A DNA stretch of 64,000 nt from NCBI GenBank assembly GCA_938023035.1, contig CALIDI010000029.1:1-64000 (forward strand), in the 5' to 3' direction. The position numbers were made by a program, and so were the translations under genes. This stretch comes from an uncultured Leptolyngbyaceae cyanobacterium. Lineage in GTDB: Bacteria; Cyanobacteriota; Cyanobacteriia; Leptolyngbyales; Leptolyngbyaceae. Positions 8,063 to 17,247 of this stretch are shown one piece after another (positions within the stretch are counted from its first letter, which is position 1; the number at the start of each line of letters is the position of its first letter). The notes below the pieces were generated by a model that had not been told where the DNA came from, searched no databases, and saw only the letters and a program-made list of their open reading frames with translations.

Positions 8063-10117
8063 ATGCCCAACCGCCTTGCCCAAACCAATAGCCTCTACCT
8101 GCGTAAACATGCCGACAACCCTATTGACTGGTGGCCTTGGTGCGACGCAGCGTTGGCCACCGCCAAGGAACAAAACAAACCGATTTTTCTCTCGATTGGT
8201 TACTCCAGTTGTCACTGGTGCACAGTGATGGAGGGCGAAGCCTTCTCCGACCAGGCGATCGCCGAGTACATGAATGCCCACTTCTTGCCGATTAAAGTCG
8301 ATCGAGAAGAATATCCGGATATAGATAGCATCTACATGCAAGCACTGCAAATGATGGTTGGGCAAGGTGGCTGGCCCCTCAATGTTTTTCTCACCCCAGA
8401 CGATCGGGTGCCTTTTTATGGTGGTACCTACTTTCCTGTAACGCCACGCTACGGGCAGCCGGGCTTTTTGCAAGTGTTGCAGGCGGTTCGCAACTATTAC
8501 GACCATCAAAAGGAAAAATTGCAGGCTATTCAAGCCGAGATTCTTCAGAATCTCCAGCAATCGACCTATCTTCCCAGTACGGATAGCCTTAGCCCAGATC
8601 TCTTGCAAAAGGGGCTGGCTGCTAGTGTTGAGATTCTGGCCAGGCCAGGCCCAGGTACCCGGTTCCCGATGATTCCCTACGGGGATGCTGTGCTCCATGG
8701 AATACGGTTTCACCGGCAGGCTGCCAGGGAAGCCTCCGCTCAACGAGGCATGCATTTGGCCCTAGGCGGTATTTTTGACCAGGTTGCGGGGGGCTTTCAC
8801 CGCTATACGGTAGACCCTACTTGGACGGTGCCCCATTTTGAAAAAATGCTCTACGATAATGGCCAAATTGTGGAGTATTTGGCCAATCTCTGGGCGAATG
8901 GCCAACAGGAGCCTGCCTTTGAACGGGCGATCGCCCGTACCGTTGAGTGGCTTCAGCGCGAAATGACGGCTCCGGAAGGCTACTTTTACGCCGCCCAAGA
9001 TGCCGACAGCTTTGTGAGTGCCACCAGTGCAGAACCTGAGGAGGGAGCCTTTTATGTCTGGCCCTACGCTGAACTCAGTCGGTATCTGAGTGCAGACCAA
9101 CTGGGTGAGCTAGCCCAGCATTTTGATCTCAGTGAACCGGGCAATTTTGAAGGAACCACAGTCTTGCAACGCCGTCAGCCAGGGGTATTACCCGACTCGG
9201 TAGAAGCCGCCTTAGATCGGTTATTTGAGGCCCGCTATGGGGCACCTCGTGCAGCCATTGGCCAGTATCCCCCAGCCTGTGACAATCACGCTGCCAGGTC
9301 ATTGACCTGGGCTGGGCGGATTCCCCCAGTAACGGATACCAAAATGATTGTGGCCTGGAATAGTTTGATGATGTCGGGGCTGGCACGGGCGGCGCTGGTG
9401 TTGGGGCAGCCTACCTATTTGGAGCGGGCGATTGCCGCCGCCGATTTTATCTTTCAGCATCAGTGGCCGGGCGATCGCCTACATCGGGTCAACTACGCAG
9501 GCATACCCAAAGTCATCGCCCAATCTGAGGACTATGCGTTTTTCATCAAGGCCCTGCTAGATATTCACCAGGCTTGCCTTGGGTTTACGCTCTCGAGACC
9601 CAGCGCCATAAACTGGTTAGAGCAGGCGGTGCGAGTCCAAGCCGAGCTTGACACCTATCTTTGGGATGGAGTGGCAGGCGGCTATTTTAACACCGATGAC
9701 CGGCCCGATTTGCTGCTGCGCGAACGCAGCTATACTGACAACGCCACCCCCTCAGCGAATGGGGTCGCTGTTACAAACCTGGTGCGTCTGGCCCTGCTGA
9801 CCGAAGATCTGACCTATCTTGATCGGGCCGAACAGACGCTGAAAGCATTTGCTGCGGCAATAGAGCAAGCCCCCCAACTCTGCCCCAGTTTACTGGTGGG
9901 GTTCGATTGGTTTGATCACCCAACGTTGATTCGCACGACGCCAGCAGTCGCGCGATCGCTGGTTTCGCGCTATCTGCCTACCACCGTCATCACCCTGGAG
10001 CCTAGCCTGCCAACGGGAGTAATCGCCTTGGTCTGCCAGGGTCTCAGTTGTCAGGAACCTGCCACCAGCCCAGAGCAACTAGAGCAACAACTTCAAGCCA
10101 GTGGAGTCGTTCCATAA
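8063..10117 (+). CDS. Thioredoxin-domain / glycosidase-fold protein, YyaL (DUF255, Spata20-like) family
   Basis: 684 residues from the ATG at 8063, where family similarity begins (MPNRLAQTNSLYLRKHADNP). The N-terminal DUF255 thioredoxin-like domain (1-165) has a CHWC active-site motif at 50-53 and the signatures FLSIGYSSCHWC and VDREEYPDID. The rest is an alpha/alpha-toroid resembling six-hairpin glycosidases, with the conserved GGFHRY, VPHFEKMLYDN, YAAQDADS and TKMIVAWNSLMM segments. The family is widespread and highly conserved but its reaction is unproven; a redox or sugar-related role has been proposed. Length is normal. It follows rimM by 74 bp on the same strand, so cotranscription is possible. 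Confidence 0.92.
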   Translation: MPNRLAQTNSLYLRKHADNPIDWWPWCDAALATAKEQNKPIFLSIGYSSCHWCTVMEGEAFSDQAIAEYMNAHFLPIKVDREEYPDIDSIYMQALQMMVGQGGWPLNVFLTPDDRVPFYGGTYFPVTPRYGQPGFLQVLQAVRNYYDHQKEKLQAIQAEILQNLQQSTYLPSTDSLSPDLLQKGLAASVEILARPGPGTRFPMIPYGDAVLHGIRFHRQAAREASAQRGMHLALGGIFDQVAGGFHRYTVDPTWTVPHFEKMLYDNGQIVEYLANLWANGQQEPAFERAIARTVEWLQREMTAPEGYFYAAQDADSFVSATSAEPEEGAFYVWPYAELSRYLSADQLGELAQHFDLSEPGNFEGTTVLQRRQPGVLPDSVEAALDRLFEARYGAPRAAIGQYPPACDNHAARSLTWAGRIPPVTDTKMIVAWNSLMMSGLARAALVLGQPTYLERAIAAADFIFQHQWPGDRLHRVNYAGIPKVIAQSEDYAFFIKALLDIHQACLGFTLSRPSAINWLEQAVRVQAELDTYLWDGVAGGYFNTDDRPDLLLRERSYTDNATPSANGVAVTNLVRLALLTEDLTYLDRAEQTLKAFAAAIEQAPQLCPSLLVGFDWFDHPTLIRTTPAVARSLVSRYLPTTVITLEPSLPTGVIALVCQGLSCQEPATSPEQLEQQLQASGVVP

Positions 10118-10120
10118 TGG

Positions 10121-10265
10121 GTGAAGCACCTGTCCCCTGCTATCAGAGCATTTGCGAGGGGCTAAGGGGGAAGGGATCAGGACTTTGAGACGGCTCGGCT
10201 CCCCTGCTCCTAACCTGGGAGCAGGGGCTGGAGGATAAGGGCCGGCAAAGGTGACGTGCTCTCGT
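10121..10265 (+). repeat. R1 interspersed element, copy A
   Basis: First of five copies of a roughly 140-bp element. The core is GGACTTTGAGACGGCTCGG, followed by a strong hairpin with arms CCCCTGCTCC (10201-10210) and GGAGCAGGGG (10218-10227), then the right end GGCAAAGGTGACGTGCTCTC. The left end (GCACCTGTC) is decayed. Compared with other copies the hairpin arms have changed together (TGCTCC with GGAGCA, against TTCTC with GAGAA in copy C), so pairing has been kept. It lies between two genes of the same direction. Confidence 0.75.
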
Positions 10266-10500
10266 GATCAGAAACATCGCAACGGTTATCGTAGGACAGC
10301 TGACGGGTTGACCTAGATCAAGCCTATAGTAAAAACTAATAGGGTTAAGCAATGCGGCCTTCCGGCTGCTTTTTGCTTTTCCTCGCCAGTGGTTGGGCCA
10401 CATCTCTCCCTGGAAGTCGTACTTGCAGGTTCCTACAGCAAGGCGGAAATTTCTGGGCTTGTCTAAGTCACCCGCATCCCCTAGCCTTTGCTCCCATTGA

Positions 10501-10586
10501 AAGAGCAGGGAAAATCGAAGCCCCTTTCCTGCTTTTGAGGGGGGTGAGGCTAAGGGCAGACAGACTGATGCCTTTGTCTACTAGAT
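10501..10586 (+). repeat. R2 interspersed repeat, partial copy a
   Basis: The segment GGGTGAGGCTAAGGGCAGAC followed by AGACTGATGCCTTTGTCTAC matches the right part of R2 copies near 19.9 kb and 30.6 kb. The left half is poorly conserved. It ends about 25 bp upstream of the PucC-family gene and so lies in its leader or promoter. Confidence 0.5.
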
Positions 10587-10611
10587 TCACCAAACCGTTG
10601 ACGAAACCGCT

Positions 10612-12063
10612 ATGGCTATCAGCGATCCTTCCGACCTCACGCCTCATCAACCCCACCCCGTCATCCCCAAACTGAAAATCTATCGAATGTTTCAGATTGG
10701 CCTTTATCAGATGGGCCTGGGTATTATGTCAGTGCTGACTCTAGGTGTTCTTAACCGGGTCATGATTAATGAGCTGGCGATTCCTGCCTTGATTACAGCA
10801 GGGGCGATCGCTATGCACCAGTTCGTCTCTCCAGCTCGCCTCTGGTTCGGCCAAATGTCTGATGCTCGCCCTCTAGGCGGACAGCATCGCACCGGCTATG
10901 TCTGGGTGGGCACAGCCTTGTTTGTGCTGGCTGCCTTTTTAGCGGTGCAGGTCATGTGGCAGCTGGGGGATAGCCTGCAAGCCAGCGGCTGGAGTGGCGC
11001 AACCTACGGTTGGATCGGGCTACTGGGTTTGGTTTTTGCCTTCTATGGCCTGGCCCTTAGTGCTGGGTCTACCCCCTTTGCGGCCCTACTGGTGGATATT
11101 TCTGACGAAGACGATCGCTCCAAACTGGTGAGTGTAGTCTGGTCCATGCTGATGGTTGGCATTGTCATCGGGGCCATTCTAAGCTCGCGCCTGTTACCCC
11201 AACCCGTCAATAGCACCTGTGATGCCCTCGGCACCTCCGATCTAAACCTGTTGCGCGGAGCAGTCAACCGGCTCTTTCTCGTCGCGCCGGGAATTGTTTT
11301 GGGTCTGGCGCTTTTCTCGATTTTGGGTATCGAGAAAAAGTATTCTCGTTTCCGTTTTCGCTCTACCACGGTAGAACGGGAGGATCAGATTACCTTTCAG
11401 CGGGCCTGGAGGGTGCTCACCGCCTCTCGGCAAACGGGTTTGTTCTTCACGTTTTTACTGTTTATGACGCTTAGCCTGTTTATGCAGGATCCGGTGCTGG
11501 AGTCTTATGGTGGTAAGGTGTTTGGCATGTGCGTTGGAGATACCACCAAACTCAATGCCTTTTCGGGTACGGGCACTCTGGTGGGAATTGCCGTTACAGG
11601 GTTTGCCGTTGTGCCTCGGATTGGCAAGAAGAATACGGCCCGTCTGGGTTGTTTGATGGTGACTGGGGCGCTGCTACTAGTAATTGCTGCCGGGTTTACA
11701 GCCCATCCCAAGTTTTTACAGTGGGGCGTTATGCTGTTTGGCCTGGCCTCTGGGGTCACCACCACCGGGGCGATTACCTTAATGCTCGATCTAACCGCTG
11801 CAGAAACGGCGGGTACGTTTATTGGGGCCTGGGGGTTAGCCCAGGCGATGGCGCGGGCAATGGCAACGGTATTGGGAGGTGCCCTGCTGGATGTGGGAGA
11901 ATGGCTATTTTCTCTGCCGGTGCTGGCCTATGGTCTGGTGTTTGCCACTCAGGCTCTAGGGATGGTAGCAGCCGTAGGGTTGCTCAGTCGGGTCGATGTC
12001 CAGGAATTTCGGGCAAATGCTAAGGATGCGATCGCAGCGGTCATCCGCAACGATTTAGACTAA
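10612..12063 (+). CDS. PucC/BCD family major facilitator transporter
   Basis: 483 residues with twelve predicted membrane spans. The opening block KIYRMFQIGLYQMGLGIMSV, the segment VSPARLWFGQMSDARPL after the second span, and STPFAALLVDISDE identify the PucC (BCD) branch of the MFS family. Members in phototrophs take part in assembly of light-harvesting or chlorophyll-binding complexes (PucC, LhaA) and may move or deliver chlorophyll. In cyanobacteria the exact role is open. The ATG at 10612 has a weak ribosome site. It should reside in thylakoid or plasma membrane. It stands alone, preceded by two repeat elements. Confidence 0.9.
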   Translation: MAISDPSDLTPHQPHPVIPKLKIYRMFQIGLYQMGLGIMSVLTLGVLNRVMINELAIPALITAGAIAMHQFVSPARLWFGQMSDARPLGGQHRTGYVWVGTALFVLAAFLAVQVMWQLGDSLQASGWSGATYGWIGLLGLVFAFYGLALSAGSTPFAALLVDISDEDDRSKLVSVVWSMLMVGIVIGAILSSRLLPQPVNSTCDALGTSDLNLLRGAVNRLFLVAPGIVLGLALFSILGIEKKYSRFRFRSTTVEREDQITFQRAWRVLTASRQTGLFFTFLLFMTLSLFMQDPVLESYGGKVFGMCVGDTTKLNAFSGTGTLVGIAVTGFAVVPRIGKKNTARLGCLMVTGALLLVIAAGFTAHPKFLQWGVMLFGLASGVTTTGAITLMLDLTAAETAGTFIGAWGLAQAMARAMATVLGGALLDVGEWLFSLPVLAYGLVFATQALGMVAAVGLLSRVDVQEFRANAKDAIAAVIRNDLD

Positions 12064-12199
12064 GAGTAGACCGTAACACTCCCCCTTACCACAGTGACAT
12101 GCGGCTTAAACCGCAGGCTACTTCAACCAACGACTGCGCTCAGCCATTTCCCCGCAGCCCTTATTTAACAAACCACGCGCTAAAAGGGAGAAAAGACCC

Positions 12200-13432
12200 G
12201 TGGGCAATTGGCTCCAATCTATCAATCACTGGCTCAGAGGAGCCTTGCTTAGTCTGGGGATGATTGCGATCGCGGGGGGTTTGATCGCTGTTTGCTCCTT
12301 ACCAGCCCTGGCCTTGCCCAGAATAACGGCAGAGCAACGCTTATTTTTGCCCCTCTCCCTGGAGTTTCTCGGCGCCTATGAACTGCCAACCCAGGAGTTT
12401 GAGCAAACCCGCGTTGGGGGGCTGTCTGCCCTCGCCTACGACCGCCAGCGCGATCGCTTTTATGCCCTGTCGGACGACCGCAGCGAGTTTGCACCTGCTC
12501 GTTTCTATACTTTGCAGTTGCAGCTCAATCAACGTGATTCCGAACGTCCCGAAATTCAACAGATAGCGATCGAGTCGGTCACCTTACTCAAGGATGAAAC
12601 CGGACAAACCTTTGCCCGCGGCACGGTAGACCCCGAGGGGATGGCGCTTTCCCCGGTACGATCGCTGTGGATTTCTAGCGAAGGGGTAACACGAGCGAAT
12701 ATCCCTGCTTTTATCAAGGAGTTTGATTTACAAACAGGCCAAGCTCTTCGTGATTTACCCATTCCCGAACATTATCAACCTCTTAGAGAAGAGAGTCAGC
12801 AGGTGCGTGGCATCCGCGACAACCTGGGGTTTGAGGCTTTGACCATCAATCCTGGCAGTTACGGCACCATCGGGTTAGAGCCGTTTCGTCTGTTTGTTGC
12901 GACGGAGGCGGCTCTTGCTCAAGATTTAGACGCAACTGCCGGCGAGACCCGCAATCGTCTCTTGCACTATATGATTGATGCGGGGCAAATCACTTCTCCC
13001 CTGAGGCGCACCCCTTCCACCCTGGTTGTTTCAGAACACCTTTATCCCTTGGCTCCACCGCCAGCCCAAACAATTGCCCACGGCCTGACCGCTCTCCTCG
13101 CCCTGGATCAGGGAGGGCATTTTTTAGGGCTAGAGCGCTCCTTTGGGGTCGATGGCTTTACCGTGCGCCTATTTCAACTGGCAACGGGTGGGGCCAGTGA
13201 TATTCGTGATCGCCCATCGCTCCAGGGAGAACTGCGCGGAGTTGCCCCCATTCGGAAGCAATTGCTGCTCGATTTAGCAACATTGGGTATCCGCCTGGAT
13301 AATTTAGAAGGCATGACCCTGGGGCCCCAACTCCCTGATGGTAGCCCTAGCCTAGTCTTGGTCAGTGATGATAACTTTCGCTCTGAGCAGGTCACCCAGT
13401 TTCTTTTATTTCGCCTAAAAGGGTTAAAGTAG
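12200..13432 (+). CDS. Exported phytase-like esterase domain protein
   Basis: 410 residues from a GTG at 12200, with GGGAG upstream. Residues 1-40 form a signal peptide with a long hydrophobic core ending at ALALPR, so the protein is exported. The remainder is one esterase-like activity of phytase domain (PF13449 type): GGLSALAYDRQRDRFYALSD near 75, DPEGMALSP near 147, NLGFEALTINP near 213 and NLEGMTLGP near 375, the recurrent N/D-x-E-G/A-x blade motif of this beta-propeller. Substrates in the family are inferred to be phosphate esters. It could help phosphate scavenging but no Pho-box was recognised. It precedes the membrane hydrolase gene by 160 bp. Confidence 0.88.
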   Translation: MGNWLQSINHWLRGALLSLGMIAIAGGLIAVCSLPALALPRITAEQRLFLPLSLEFLGAYELPTQEFEQTRVGGLSALAYDRQRDRFYALSDDRSEFAPARFYTLQLQLNQRDSERPEIQQIAIESVTLLKDETGQTFARGTVDPEGMALSPVRSLWISSEGVTRANIPAFIKEFDLQTGQALRDLPIPEHYQPLREESQQVRGIRDNLGFEALTINPGSYGTIGLEPFRLFVATEAALAQDLDATAGETRNRLLHYMIDAGQITSPLRRTPSTLVVSEHLYPLAPPPAQTIAHGLTALLALDQGGHFLGLERSFGVDGFTVRLFQLATGGASDIRDRPSLQGELRGVAPIRKQLLLDLATLGIRLDNLEGMTLGPQLPDGSPSLVLVSDDNFRSEQVTQFLLFRLKGLK

Positions 13433-13591
13433 GGGCCTTCTCTGATCGGCGATCGCGCCATTGCCAGGAAAAGCCAGAAAGGGTTCTGTATGAATTTTTT
13501 TGAACAGCCGGATGGATCGACACCATAGCCCTTATGGTGATCACTAGCATTGCCAGCAAAGGGTGTATGGGATAGGGAGCCTGCTGACTAG

Positions 13592-15784
13592 ATGGATGTT
13601 TTAGTCGAAAAGCTGTTTTCAAATCAGGGCGATCGCCTCATTCCGGGGTACTTCATTCGCAGTACGGCCCCTGCCAACGTGGAAGATTTGGTGGATCGGT
13701 TTGATCGTGACCTGCCCACGATTAAAGACGTTGTGGAGTCCCTCTATCAAAGCGTACTATCGGGTCGCCCCGATCCGAGCTTGGTGATTGCCATCCACGG
13801 CTATAACACTGGCCCTGTCGGCACCCCTAAAGATAGCATCCTAGAGGGCTGGTATCGGCCCCTATGCCACTTTGCCAGTAGCGACCCTGCCATTTGCAAG
13901 CATCAAAACGCCACGTTTATTGGTTATCGCTGGCCCTCAGAAAGCATCAGCCAAGATAACATCCGCAAAGACGCCTTCAGCGCCACCCCGTTTTTACTGC
14001 GAATTCTGTTCTGGGTGGGGGTTGGTTTAGTCCTCCTTTCCCTACTGTTGCTGTTCTTCTTGCAAAAACCAGCGCTGGTCTTCCTAACGATTCTGGGGGT
14101 AATGGGGGCTTCTATTGTGCTGAGCCTCTATCTGTTGCGCATTACGGTTTACTTTCGTGATAACTATCGCGCCACAAATTTTGGGGTTACTGATCTGGTC
14201 GAAGTCATCCGCAAACTTGACCAGGGTTTAATTGATCGCAAAATGCAAGAAACGATGACCGATGCCTTTTTCTATGAACGCATTGGCCAAAAGGTCGAGG
14301 GTACTCAAGCTTATGATTTAGATACCTTTACCCGATTCATCACCTGCGTGCGGCGGGAGTTAAGCCGTCGGCAAGACCTATTGCTGGAGGCCAATGATCC
14401 TAAATTTAAGCGCTTCCTCACCCGGCTCAAAATGGATTGTGATGTGCCCTCAGATCTATCGACCGAAGTGCTGACCGAGGTCATCCAGCGGCTGGTGATT
14501 TTGCAAGGTCTGGAATATGACAGGGCCGAACAGTTCTGGCGTAAAAATATCATCAAATTGTCGTTCATTGGTCACAGTATGGGTGGCCATGTCACCACCC
14601 AAGTGATTCGGATTTTGTCGGATGTGTTTGATCCTAGTTCTGTGGGTGCGGTCAGCGGGCCTGCTGTCGAAAAGCTGCCCTCAGCCCGGGTGGGGCGTGT
14701 GTTTGGTCTGGGGCGGTTGATCCTAGTGTCTCCCGATATTCCAACGTTAGCCATTCAGTCGGGGCGAGCAAATTTTTTGCGATCGGCCCTGCGTCGGTTT
14801 GAGGAAGCCTACCTATTCAGTAGTGAAGGTGATCTCGCGCTCCGGTTAGCCTCAACTGCCGCAAATTACTTCTCCTTCCCAGCCCGCAGTCGTTACCATG
14901 GCTACCGTTTGGGGAACGTTTCGATTCGACCCTGGTTTGATAGTCAGCGTCGCCGTCGCCGCCGAACGGAGCGCTATGGTGTGGTGAATTTGGAGCAATC
15001 GCCGGGTCGGCCCAGCTATATTGCCAGCGAACACTTGCTAAAATACCTGACTCTGAGTGTGCTAAACCGGGGAGCACATGAAAACTTGGACCCGGCGGTG
15101 CAGAAGCAAAACCTGCAACGGAGCCAGGTTGCGGATGAAACTATTGCGCCGGATGAAATTGATCGGGAGGCGATCGCCGATCTCTTCACCTACTTTGATT
15201 GCACCGAGTATAAAGATCGCGCTGATTACAACCCCACGGCCCAACAGCAAGATGCTTACATCATGATTCTAGATGGGCAAAAATCTCCCCTTGGTCTGTT
15301 TGACTATGCGCGGTTGTTTAAGGCTTATGCCACCTTTTCGCCCAAGCACTTTCCTAAAAAGGGCCGAGATGTTCACGGTGGCTACTTTTGGGGCAAATTC
15401 AGCCAGATCTTGATGTACCGGCTTGCCTTTTTGGGGTTTCGGGGGTTTCTTGACTCCCTCCTATTTACCCCGCCCGAATCCCTCGCGGTGACGCCCCCCC
15501 TGCCCCCTGACTTAAAAGAGCGGATTGCCCAAGCCCAGCAAGTCAACACGTCGATTGGGCTACCGATGGGCCTGTCTCCCCAAAGCGTGCCTTCACTGGA
15601 TCAGCGGCAGATGATGCAATTACAGACAAAACGGCAAACAGCACTGGAATATCTCTCCTGGTTATGTGAGCAAAAACAAATTCAGGCGTTAGTGGCTCCA
15701 GAGCGGTATCAGGTGGATGTGGTCGGTCGCGATCGCGAAGAAGTGCGCGAGAACTTCTTACTCAAGGCCAGGCGCAGACTGTAA
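13592..15784 (+). CDS. Large membrane-associated alpha/beta hydrolase
   Basis: 730 residues. An alpha/beta hydrolase fold is split by an insertion. The strand LVIAIHGYNTG near 61 provides the oxyanion region, two adjacent membrane spans lie at about 133-190, and the nucleophile elbow FIGHSMGGH places the likely catalytic Ser at 329. Candidates for the acid lie after LILVSPDIP, and the His cannot be fixed. A basic stretch of consecutive Arg follows near 451. The C-terminal 220 residues have no recognised domain. The stop is 12 bp before the DUF815 ATPase gene, so the two are almost surely one operon. Function unknown; a membrane lipase or acyl-hydrolase with an ATPase partner is inference. Confidence 0.75.
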   Translation: MDVLVEKLFSNQGDRLIPGYFIRSTAPANVEDLVDRFDRDLPTIKDVVESLYQSVLSGRPDPSLVIAIHGYNTGPVGTPKDSILEGWYRPLCHFASSDPAICKHQNATFIGYRWPSESISQDNIRKDAFSATPFLLRILFWVGVGLVLLSLLLLFFLQKPALVFLTILGVMGASIVLSLYLLRITVYFRDNYRATNFGVTDLVEVIRKLDQGLIDRKMQETMTDAFFYERIGQKVEGTQAYDLDTFTRFITCVRRELSRRQDLLLEANDPKFKRFLTRLKMDCDVPSDLSTEVLTEVIQRLVILQGLEYDRAEQFWRKNIIKLSFIGHSMGGHVTTQVIRILSDVFDPSSVGAVSGPAVEKLPSARVGRVFGLGRLILVSPDIPTLAIQSGRANFLRSALRRFEEAYLFSSEGDLALRLASTAANYFSFPARSRYHGYRLGNVSIRPWFDSQRRRRRRTERYGVVNLEQSPGRPSYIASEHLLKYLTLSVLNRGAHENLDPAVQKQNLQRSQVADETIAPDEIDREAIADLFTYFDCTEYKDRADYNPTAQQQDAYIMILDGQKSPLGLFDYARLFKAYATFSPKHFPKKGRDVHGGYFWGKFSQILMYRLAFLGFRGFLDSLLFTPPESLAVTPPLPPDLKERIAQAQQVNTSIGLPMGLSPQSVPSLDQRQMMQLQTKRQTALEYLSWLCEQKQIQALVAPERYQVDVVGRDREEVRENFLLKARRRL

Positions 15785-15796
15785 GCTAGGGATTTC

Positions 15797-17107
15797 ATGA
15801 AACATCCGACCTTGACTGAGATTGAAGCGCTGCTGCTGCAAGCGGCCTCCCTACTGATTTATCAGGAGGTGATGGCGGCAGCTCCAGCCAACGCCTACTT
15901 GGAATTGCTCCAGGAGTTACAGGCAGAAGCGCAGACCCAACAGCCAGGAGCGCGGCTGCTCAAGGCTTATGCAGCTTGGTTTCGGGCTATGGCGACCCAA
16001 CAGCAGAGCTGGCCCGACTATCTCCTAACCCGCAGCCTCCAGGCCCAAAACCCCTTTACGCAGCAGGTGCAACGTCAAGAGTTAACGGATCTGCCCCCAG
16101 CATTGGTGGCTGCTGCCCGCCATGACCTGCGGATTTTGCAACGGCTATATGACTGCGATGGCGATCGCATTGCGGCCTGGGTAACCGAGTTGGCTCCCCA
16201 GTTGCCACCCCTCATTCGCTGGAACCCGATCAACCACCCCAAGCTCGCCGATCTACGGGCACGCCTGCAACACTTCGATGATTGGTCACAGGCCCTGGAG
16301 GTCTGGGTAGACTGCTATCGTCGTCAGGGGACTGGGGCCTTCGCCCAATTTAGAGCGTTGCGCTGGCAGCAGGGGCAACTGGTGGGTATTGCCCATCCCG
16401 ACCCGATTCGGTTAGCCCATCTGGCGGGCTATGAGGCACAGAAAGCGACCCTGGTGAAAAATACAGAATTTTTGCTCAATGGCTATCCCGCTTTGCATGT
16501 GCTGCTTTACGGCAGTCGTGGTTCTGGCAAATCCTCTCTGGTGAAGGCTTTACTGAACGAGTTTGGCGATCGCGGTCTGCGCCTGGTAGAGGTGCCCAAG
16601 GCAGAACTGGCCGCCCTGCCCACGATTATGGAGCAGATCTACGACAGTCGGCTTAAATTTATCCTCTTTGTGGATGATCTCTCCTTTGAAGCCGATGACG
16701 ACGCCTACAAAGCCCTCAAGGTTGTGCTGGAAGGCAGTGTCACCGCCCGCTCTGCCAATGGGGTGGTTTACGCTACCTCCAATCGTCGCCACCTGGTTCG
16801 AGAGTTTTTTGATGATCGCCCCCGCCCCCAGGATGCCGATGAAATTCACACCTGGGATACCGTCCAAGAAAAGCTTTCCTTTCGCGATCGCTTTGGCCTG
16901 ACCCTCACCTTTGAACCAGCCGATCAACCCACCTATCTTGAAATCGTGCAGCATCTGGCAGCCCAGGCAGGGATTGCCCTTGCCCAGGATGAGCTAGCGT
17001 TTCGCGCCCGGCAGTGGGCCACCCAGCATAACGGTCGCTCTGGGCGATCAGCCCGGCAGTTTGTTGACTTTTTGCAGGCCGAACTGGCTCTATCTGGCGG
17101 TTCCTAA
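15797..17107 (+). CDS. DUF815-type AAA ATPase
   Basis: 436 residues. The N-terminal half (1-200) is helical with no recognised domain. The C-terminal half is the DUF815 P-loop module: Walker A YGSRGSGKSSLVKALL near 239, Walker B KFILFVDDLSFE near 289, a sensor-like VVYATSNRRHLVREFF near 325, and a conserved KLSFRDRFGLTLTF near 357. DUF815 proteins are AAA+ ATPases of unknown role found in many bacteria, with no membrane segment. It begins 12 bp after the hydrolase gene and so is probably cotranslated or coregulated with it. Confidence 0.87.
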   Translation: MKHPTLTEIEALLLQAASLLIYQEVMAAAPANAYLELLQELQAEAQTQQPGARLLKAYAAWFRAMATQQQSWPDYLLTRSLQAQNPFTQQVQRQELTDLPPALVAAARHDLRILQRLYDCDGDRIAAWVTELAPQLPPLIRWNPINHPKLADLRARLQHFDDWSQALEVWVDCYRRQGTGAFAQFRALRWQQGQLVGIAHPDPIRLAHLAGYEAQKATLVKNTEFLLNGYPALHVLLYGSRGSGKSSLVKALLNEFGDRGLRLVEVPKAELAALPTIMEQIYDSRLKFILFVDDLSFEADDDAYKALKVVLEGSVTARSANGVVYATSNRRHLVREFFDDRPRPQDADEIHTWDTVQEKLSFRDRFGLTLTFEPADQPTYLEIVQHLAAQAGIALAQDELAFRARQWATQHNGRSGRSARQFVDFLQAELALSGGS

Positions 17108-17247
17108 CACTCGATTGGCTCCGAACCGCTCCGACCGAAGCCGGTAATTACGACGTAGGAAAGATTAAACACGCTTTACAGTTCGTTACATTAGAAACAT
17201 CAAGACTTAGGGCGATGCAATCGTCCGCTACTTCGGAGGTACCCGAT

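Noticed and set aside
8057-8755. 232-codon open frame antisense to the YyaL-family gene
   Set aside because: Composition follows the codon structure of the real gene on the other strand, and the YyaL motifs are unambiguous.
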